64,000 bases of DNA, from contig BQMF02000300.1 in the NCBI GenBank assembly GCA_027922465.2, positions 310,001 to 374,000 on the forward strand. The letters are read 5' to 3'. Origin of the DNA: Turritopsis dohrnii (taxonomy: Eukaryota > Cnidaria > Hydrozoa > Anthoathecata > Oceaniidae). Under the pieces are notes generated by a model. It saw nothing but the letters and a program-made list of their open reading frames with translations. It was not told the DNA's origin and ran no database searches. Position numbers and translations under genes: made by a program. Positions 57,678 through 64,000 of the stretch are shown here, one piece after another. Every line of letters begins with the position of its first letter. Position 1 is the first letter of the stretch.

Positions 57678-58139
57678 ATGGTTGAGATTGAATGCCCAGT
57701 ACCGGGTTGTGGGTACAAAACACCTGTTGGTGCATCAGAGACAATAGCATGTACACTGCTGTCCGCACATAGCACCATTCACATGGGACGTGCCCAGGTT
57801 GCCCATACCGGACCCAAACTCGAACGGCCGAAAGTTGATGCAGGTTTCAACCTTCAGGAGTGGAACTTATTTGTCCGCCGATGCGACGCTTTTGTGATCA
57901 GATCCGGTCTCCATGCAAATTCATGTTCGACACAATTATTTCAACGTGCTGGTGATGCCCTCGGTGACAGCCTTCTACGCACCGACCCAGACATAATATT
58001 GAAACCGACACATTTGGTTCTGGATGCTATGAAAAGCCTCGCTGTCATCACTGTCGCAAAGGGTGTCACTCGTGCTGAACTTATGACAATGCAACAACAA
58101 CGCGAAGAGCAGTTCAGAACATTTGCTGCACGGGTGTGA
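57678..58139 (+). pseudogene. Gag-like ORF, truncated by frameshift
   Basis: From the ATG at 57678 the frame encodes a C2H2-like start (ECPVPGCGYKTP…HSTIH) and a helical capsid-like region (EWNLFVRRCDAFV, QRAGDALGDSLL, KGVTRAELMTMQQQREEQF). A TGA at 58137-58139 stops it. Homologous coding seems to continue in other frames to about 58400 (AGIEDSDIRREVLGMAG). Confidence 0.7.
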
Positions 58140-58413
58140 GGTAAAGCAGAAACATGCGGATATCAAACCGTTTGTCGATGTGGTGATAATGTTGATTTTA
58201 CTGACTGTATCATATGAGATGTTCTAATCGCTGGCATTGAGGATTCAGATATACGCCGGGAAGTTCTCGGTATGGCAGGGATAACCGATAAACCCATCAA
58301 CTTCATTATTACGCTGATAGAGAGCAAGGAGATGGCAAGGAACGCTCTCCCAATGCCAACCGTGCTTCATCGTATCCTCGACATAAGACCGGATTTCTGG
58401 CAAATCCAGCCCC

Positions 58414-59784
58414 TTGCACAAACGATCCATTCAAGTCAAAGCCTATACCCTGCCTTGCTGTGGGAATTTATTTTCACAATTTACTGAAGGCCCGAACGGG
58501 GTGAACACTAAGCCACATGGACAATGCATAGACTGTTTCCGGGCAAAACGCTCAAATAAACGTCAGAAACCTAGTAAGGGAGAACAGTCAGCTACTAACT
58601 CTGCCTTTGCACAAGTTTCCAGCATCCGACCATTGTCAATGAAGCACCACATCTTTACGAAGGGAAGATGGCGGAAATCTCCATTCATGGATCTTCCAAA
58701 GAAAGAGCTTACTTTATCGGTACTTCCATCTGATTACCGTCAATTCGGCAAGAAATGTCCTGATTTCTCCCCGCGGAATATAACTGTGCTTTTGGACTCA
58801 GGAGCACAAGCAAACCTCTGGTCTATGGATGATTTCCTATCAGCTGGCTTTACGAGAAACAACCTGATACCTGTAGCAATTGACCTTGTCGCTGCTAACA
58901 AATCTATCAAAATTGAAGGTGCGATACTCATCCGATTGGCATGCCATTCTGCATGTGATCAGGGACAAAGTTGTGCAGCCATGGTGTATATTAGCAGACA
59001 AGCACAAGGATTTCACCTATCTACAGAAACTATGATTGATCTCAGTATTCTACCAGCCAAATTTCCAGCCACAGATAGAAATCCTGTGGTTCAGGTGGGA
59101 CCAATACATGATTTCACCCATGCCAGTTCTGCGTGCAAGTCTACCACATCGATATCATCTTGCTCATGTCCTCCGCGAACGACGGTTCCTGATATGCCTA
59201 GTAAACTACCGTTTGAATGTACACCAGGGAACAATAGTAAAATGAGGCAATGGTTGCTTGACTATTTCAAATCTTCCACGTTCAACACATGCCCACATCA
59301 ACCGCTCCCATGTATGACTGGTCCGCCTGTTGAAATTCATTTGAAGGAGAATACCATACCACAAGCCGTTCATACACCAGCACCGATACCACTTCACTGG
59401 CAGCAGCAAGTTCACGACGATCTTCTCTGTGATGAAGCTTTAGGCGTCATTGAAAAGGTGCCATACGGAGAGCCCGTCTTATGGTGTCACCGAATGGTGG
59501 TGACTCGTAAACATGATGGTAGCCCACGGAGGACTGTAGATTTGTTACCACTCAACAAACATTGTAAACGTGAAACATTTGCTTCACTTTCACCATTTCA
59601 TTCCGCCCGTAAATTTCCACCCAATACTTGGAAATCAGTAGTCGATGCTTGGAATGGTTTCCATAGTGTGCCATTGCGCGAAGCTGATCGGCACTTAACA
59701 ACATTCCTGACACCATTTGGTAGATGGAGGTTTTGTCAGTTCTGGAGATGGTTACAACCGCAGGTTCGATTCAGTATTGTCTGA
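58414..59784 (+). pseudogene. Protease and N-terminal RT of the LTR element
   Basis: The frame carries CIDCF-type Cys residues, an aspartic protease motif TVLLDSGAQANLW (58780-58820) and the RT start: VIEKVPYGEP, WCHRMVVTRKHDGSPRR, TVDLLPLNKH, SVVDAWNGFHSVPL and TTFLTPFGRWR. Near 59735 a small deletion removes the segment before GFVSSGDGYN and shifts the frame. Protease Asp-Ser-Gly is intact. Confidence 0.8.
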
Positions 59785-60847
59785 TTTTGAGCGTAAGGAA
59801 CGGATTACTGACGACACCCTCTATTACGATGAGGGTATGGAGGATCATTGGTGGCGAACAATCACACTCTTGCAGACCCTTGGACGATCAGGGATCATTT
59901 TGAATCCAGAGAAATTCCAGTTCTGCGATCGCACAGTTGATTTTGCTGATTTTCGTATCACAGATTCGACTATTGAGCCGTTACCAAAATACACCGAAGC
60001 GATCCGTAATTTTCCAACACCTGTATCTACTACGGATATACGCAGTTGGTTTGGCCTTGTCAATCAAATTTCTAATTATGCACAACTACGCGACTTAATG
60101 GCACCGTTCAAGCCATTTCTCAGCCCGAAATGTACATTTCAATGGACATCAGAGCTTGATCAGAAGTTTCAACTATCCAAGAAACTGATAATTGACTCAA
60201 TACTTCATGGCGTGGAGATATTTGATTATTCAAGGAAAACATGCTTAAGATCTGATTGGTCCCGTAAAGGCATTGGTTATTTTCTGGCACAGAAACATTG
60301 TGAATGTATTTCGAATTTGCCTGACTGTTGTGATGAGGGCTGGTGTGTTGTCCTCGCCGGTTCTCGCTTCCTTTCAACCACTGAGCAGAGATATGCACCT
60401 ATCGAAGGTGAATGTTTAGCCGTTGCGTGGTCGCTTGAGCAAACGAAATATTTCACACAAGGCTGTCCAGATCTGGTTGTCATCACCGATCATAAACCTC
60501 TCGTCAAGATTCTTGGTGACCGCACTCTTGACGAAATATCAAATATGCGTATATTTCGCCTCAAACAACGGACACTTCCATGGAGCTTCACAATATCCCA
60601 CCTGCCAGGTCGAACCAACGTTGCCGCTGATGCTGTTTTGCGCTATGGATTAGAATATACCATAAACTGTTCTATTCGTGATGGTGCTATTGATACTTTC
60701 AACATGTCCTGGGAACAGATTTCCACAGAGACATCGAATGATCCTATCCTATCGTCACTAAGAGACGCTATTGAATGTGGTATTCTGGAAAGTTCCTCAT
60801 CGTCAGTTTTAAGGAACTCAGTATACTGGCAGTACCGTGACTCTTAA
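59717..60847 (+). pseudogene. C-terminal RT and RNase H of the LTR element
   Basis: Continues the RT with GFVSSGDGYNRRFD and the catalytic pair in RITDDTLYYD (canonically xVDD), then NPEKFQF. An RNase H domain follows (LRSDWSRKGIGYFLAQ, EGECLAVAWSLEQTKYF, VVITDHKPLVKIL, RTNVAADAV). The frame ends at TAA 60845-60847 before the integrase. Confidence 0.8.
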
Positions 60848-60889
60848 CACATACTCTATGGTGTTGTTCTCTACCATGACCTGGTTGTC

Positions 60890-61906
60890 ATGCCACCAAG
60901 TCTACGCAAAACGGTTCTCATAATACTACATTCAGCTAACCAAGGAGTGACTTCTATGGAGATGCGTGCCCGTGCCATTGTGTTCTGGCCTGGCATGACT
61001 AAGGATATTGCATTAATATGCCAGCAATGCACAACTTGTAATGGTAATGCCTCATCAGAAGCTGCAACACCACCGCAAGAGATCTGTATTCCATCTACAC
61101 CGTTTGAGTCTACATTTGCAGACTACTTTATGTACTCTGGCTATCATTACCTCCTTGCAGGCGACAGACTATCTGGATGGGTTGAAGTTTTCAGGGCACC
61201 GCATGGAACCACTACGGCTGGAGCTAAAGGATTGATATCTGCGTTAAGATCACTGTTTGCCACATTTGGTGTACCTGAGCAACTCTCAAGTGACGGTGGT
61301 GTTGAATTTGTAGCAGGCGAAACTGAGAAATTCCTACGTCGATGGGGAGTAAGTCATCGTATTTCCTCTGCATATTTCCCACAGTCCAATGGCCGCGCCG
61401 AAGTTGCTGTAAAGAAATGTAAACGTTTACTCATGGGTAACATCAGTCCTAATGGCTCACTGGATAATGATCCATTTCTACGAGCGCTACTACAAGTTCG
61501 TAATACTCCCGAGTCTGACTCTGATGTGTTCCCAGCAGAGATCATCTTTGGATGACCGCTCCGGGATGCCTTTTCTTTTGTGAACCGGTTACCAAAGTTT
61601 TCTAACCCAGCAGTTTGACCGATATGGCGTGATGCATGAAAGAAAAAGGAAGAGGCATTGAGGACTCGATTCTCAAGGTGTGCCGAACGACTGTCTAAGC
61701 ATTCCCGTGCCCTCCCATGCTTAACAGTTGGCGATTGCGTTTTCATTCAGAATCAAACCGGTCGTTATCCAACTAAATGGGATAAGTCTGGTACTGTTGC
61801 TGAGATCAAGAATCACGATCAATATGTTGTCAAGGTGCATGGTTCTGGCCGCCTCTCGCTAAGGAATAGGCGCTTTCTCAGAAGATTCGACCCTCCTTCA
61901 CCTTAG
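60890..61906 (+). pseudogene. Integrase of the LTR element
   Basis: The frame at 60890-61555 has a partial HHCC finger (LHSANQG…CQQCTTCN, second His missing) and the DDE core with Asp in FADYF, Asp in LSSDGGVEF and Glu in NGRAEVAVK. A TGA at 61553-61555 interrupts it. The C-terminal GPY/F-like module (VGDCVFIQNQTGRYPTKW, VVKVHGSGRLSL) continues in frame 61658-61906. Confidence 0.82.
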
Positions 61907-62272
61907 CTGCAGAGCAAATCTCGCATAATCCTGCCGGCTCCACAGATGGACCCCCCCCAACAGAGGAAGCCGTACCCATTAATTGGGATACAGACATATT
62001 GACTGTACCTGTAGCCGTTGAACATCCTACTCCTACTGTTCCGTCAGAACCGCCTCTTAGGATTCCTTCGGAGCTAACCGACCATGCCATAGACAAAGAA
62101 CTACCAATACAATGTCACAACTGTCCTTGACGAGCCATCCGCCCCCTCGAAAATATATTCCAGAAACAGGGACATGACGTCCATGGCCTTATTTGGCCTT
62201 AATGACCTTAATGATCCTTTAATGGACATTGCTTTGTTGGATTTTGTTTGATGTTCCACAAACACAGGGGGA

Positions 62273-62364
62273 TGTAGCACTCCCATTGACATTATTTGTA
62301 TATATCTTGTTATTTCAGTTCAACATCTACATTACATAGTAAATAATAGATGAGTACTTCTTTA
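62273..62364 (+). repeat. 3' LTR, 92 bp
   Basis: Identical to the 5' LTR except T for C at the twelfth-fourteenth position region (CCCATTGAC for CCCACTGAC). Followed by the target duplication AGCCT. Confidence 0.9.
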
Positions 62365-62369
62365 AGCCT

Positions 62370-63734
62370 GACAAGCAGAACCAATTCTACCAGCATACAT
62401 GGGATAGGGAATTCTTGTTGCTTGTAATTCAGTGTACTTTACCATAACACTCAAGCTTCCTTTCCACACATATTTTGATTTACATGCTTCCATTGGAGCT
62501 TGACTTTTTCTTTATCAAATCCAGAATGAGAAAGAGGTACTTTAAAGCTTACCTCCTGTAAAAACATAAATTACTCTCAAAACATTGTAAATAAATTACT
62601 ATCATAGAATTCATTAATAAGAAACACTAGTAGTTATGCCTAAATGACCAAACAAAACAGATATTTTTTTAATCACAACAACAACATTGTGAGCAACGTC
62701 GCCATATTGAAAACACTGATCGAAGCTTCGCAGGAAATGATGACATCAGAGAGGTAACGAATTTGCGGACTGATTTTTGGAAGTATAGGAAAAGATGCAA
62801 ACCCCCTATAAACGTTTACTCTTCTAAACAAAAAGCTCAATAATCTCTTGAAAATTCTCAACTCACCACTGTTGAAAGATCGATACACACTTCTGTTCGT
62901 GAAACAAATCTAAATATTCCTATCATGCCAAGAATATGTGCAGTTATAAAACGTTATAATTGCAATTTATAAATATGAACAAGTATTTGCGCCACGAAAT
63001 GGAAAGTGTGCGGGTGTGGGTGGGCTGAAAAAACAAATCTATCAAAAGATGTGGCACCATTCCTGATAATACCAAAACTAATAAAAAAAGAGAAGTGAAA
63101 GACCTTTTTATAAGTTATGCCTCCTTTTGAACATGTGTCAAAATTTTAATAATTTTCTTGCAAAACGAGGCGGGAGTTCAAAGATCTATGATTAAATAAT
63201 ATAACAGATTTAATTTTCATAAACCCATGTCAGTTCCATTTTATTCCATTTCCTGACTTAAACCCAGTATAATGATCGCCAGTTTCCGGATATTTAGATC
63301 AGATGCGATTGACCACAAAGGCTGAAATTACTCGTTGTATATTTTGACCTAGGCGATTGTGGGGCCACCAGGTAAACTGCCTATAGACGGCATATTGTTA
63401 CGTTCTAGGGTTGAAAAAAGGCATTAGTTAGTCCAAATAACATTTTAGTCAATCGAAAATTTGAAACATATTGATTCACCTGTTTGGTACACTATCACGT
63501 TTGGGCAACTGACAACTTTCTCGATCTCGAAGACCAACAAGGGCTGTATAAAGATTTGGTTTCAAAAGCACAATGCTATAAAAATGTTTGTGTGTTGGGA
63601 CGCAATCTTTTCCTAAGGTAGAAGCACAGTTGGATAAGAATTTATTATTGTGATTATGTAATTTATTATTTTTGTTATTATTATTTACGTTACCATAGTG
63701 TTTTATGTTAATGAGTATTGGTTGTTACTTATAA
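62370..63734. other. Intergenic, nothing recognised
   Basis: No gene or known repeat family was identified. Short frames lack recognisable motifs. Confidence 0.45.
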
Positions 63735-63985
63735 ACCTACCATGTAAACCAAAAACAGCTAAACATGACAGCAAATGCACTCCTCCTTAGTTTTTGTTGT
63801 GATGCAATTGCCTCCACACTTATACCACGTCTCCACAGCTTAATTGCAACGACCTTATTCCCGTCCTTCGTCTGATGAGAGGTCTTCAATTTTTGACCAA
63901 CTAGAATCTGATTCTTCACCAGATCCCGAGTTCTTTTTCTTAAGTGGTTCAAATTGGAAACCAACTACTGTGTTTTTTCTTCACT
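63735..63985 (-). pseudogene. P2RX7 C-terminal-like domain, degenerate
   Basis: One minus-strand frame reads FQFEPLKKKNS, a Ser/Glu-rich stretch, then ETWYKCGGNCITTKTKEECICC. The Y/F-x-FEP start, acidic-serine linker and WxKCG…ECxCC cysteine pattern resemble the zinc-binding cytoplasmic 'ballast' domain of P2X7 receptors, which occurs as a stand-alone, multiplied domain in many aquatic animals. Two in-frame stops precede the Cys cluster, and the copy ends after CICCHV. The overlapping longer frame at 63737-63964 shows no such pattern. Confidence 0.45.
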
Positions 63986-64000
63986 CCATTTTTACAACAA

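Larger units (their letters stand above)
57540..62364 (+). mobile_element. Ty3/Gypsy-like LTR retrotransposon
   Basis: Two 92-bp LTRs (57540-57631 and 62273-62364) differ at one base, and AGCCT flanks both ends (57535-57539, 62365-62369). Between them run gag, protease, RT, RNase H, integrase and a GPY/F-like C-terminal module in the Ty3/Gypsy order. A purine tract AGGGGGA precedes the 3' LTR. Internal coding is broken by several frameshifts and stops, so the copy is defective despite near-identical LTRs. The LTRs are unusually short for this class. Confidence 0.9.

Overview
The window is AT-rich, intron-containing metazoan nuclear DNA. The mix of families points to an aquatic invertebrate, most probably a cnidarian: a CR1-like LINE with a 2A-like motif, tRNA-derived SINEs, an intron-bearing hAT, many Helitrons with CTAG ends, and a Crypton-type tyrosine recombinase joined to a KMT5-like SET domain. 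This assignment is inference. No rRNA, tRNA, CRISPR or bacterial-type gene was seen, and no conventional single-copy housekeeping gene was recognised.

Layout. 1-0.6 kb: remnant of a pogo/Tigger transposase. 0.8-11.3 kb: a degenerate tandem satellite of nine copies, interrupted by three SINE insertions, a 3.7-kb LINE and a 1006-bp Helitron. 12.2-16.0 kb: a structurally complete hAT transposon (15-bp perfect terminal repeats, flanking TAGTAT, one intron, 801-residue transposase) on the minus strand. 16.1-34.4 kb: one long plus-strand gene. Its 28 predicted coding exons join in phase into about 1596 codons: KMT5-like SET domain, pseudokinase-like domain, two zinc fingers, Crypton-type tyrosine recombinase, repeat exons, acidic exon and SANT-like tail. 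Its introns carry a pogo-like element, another terminal-inverted-repeat element and a MITE, and three of its linker regions are tandemly duplicated exons. 35.7-38.5 kb: a perfect 33-bp hairpin and a Helitron. 39.6-42.8 kb: a broken transposase-like gene with a foldback element and Helitron nested in its intron. 43.8-45.0 kb: head-to-tail Helitron pieces, including a 118-bp mini-element. 47.2-48.0 kb: pseudogene of a CXC-domain mobile-element protein. 49.0-50.9 kb: a Helitron. 51.7-57.4 kb: a LINE reverse-transcriptase pseudogene split by three Helitrons joined end to end (CTAG followed directly by TC) and inserted as a block at one A/T site. 57.5-62.4 kb: a Ty3/Gypsy-like element with 92-bp LTRs and a 5-bp target duplication. 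63.7-64.0 kb: a degenerate P2RX7 C-terminal-like domain.

The strongest candidate for something undescribed is the 16-34 kb gene. Every other coding element except the hAT is riddled with frameshifts, yet this gene stays open through 28 exons while combining a chromatin-type methyltransferase fold, a kinase fold with altered catalytic motifs and a DNA recombinase. The second highlight is the composite Helitron biology: perfect head-to-tail junctions, recoverable empty sites, compensatory changes in the 3' hairpins, and elements that appear to have read through one terminator to end at another. All coordinates, phases and motifs were read by eye from the sequence; family assignments rest on motif recognition, not on database searches.
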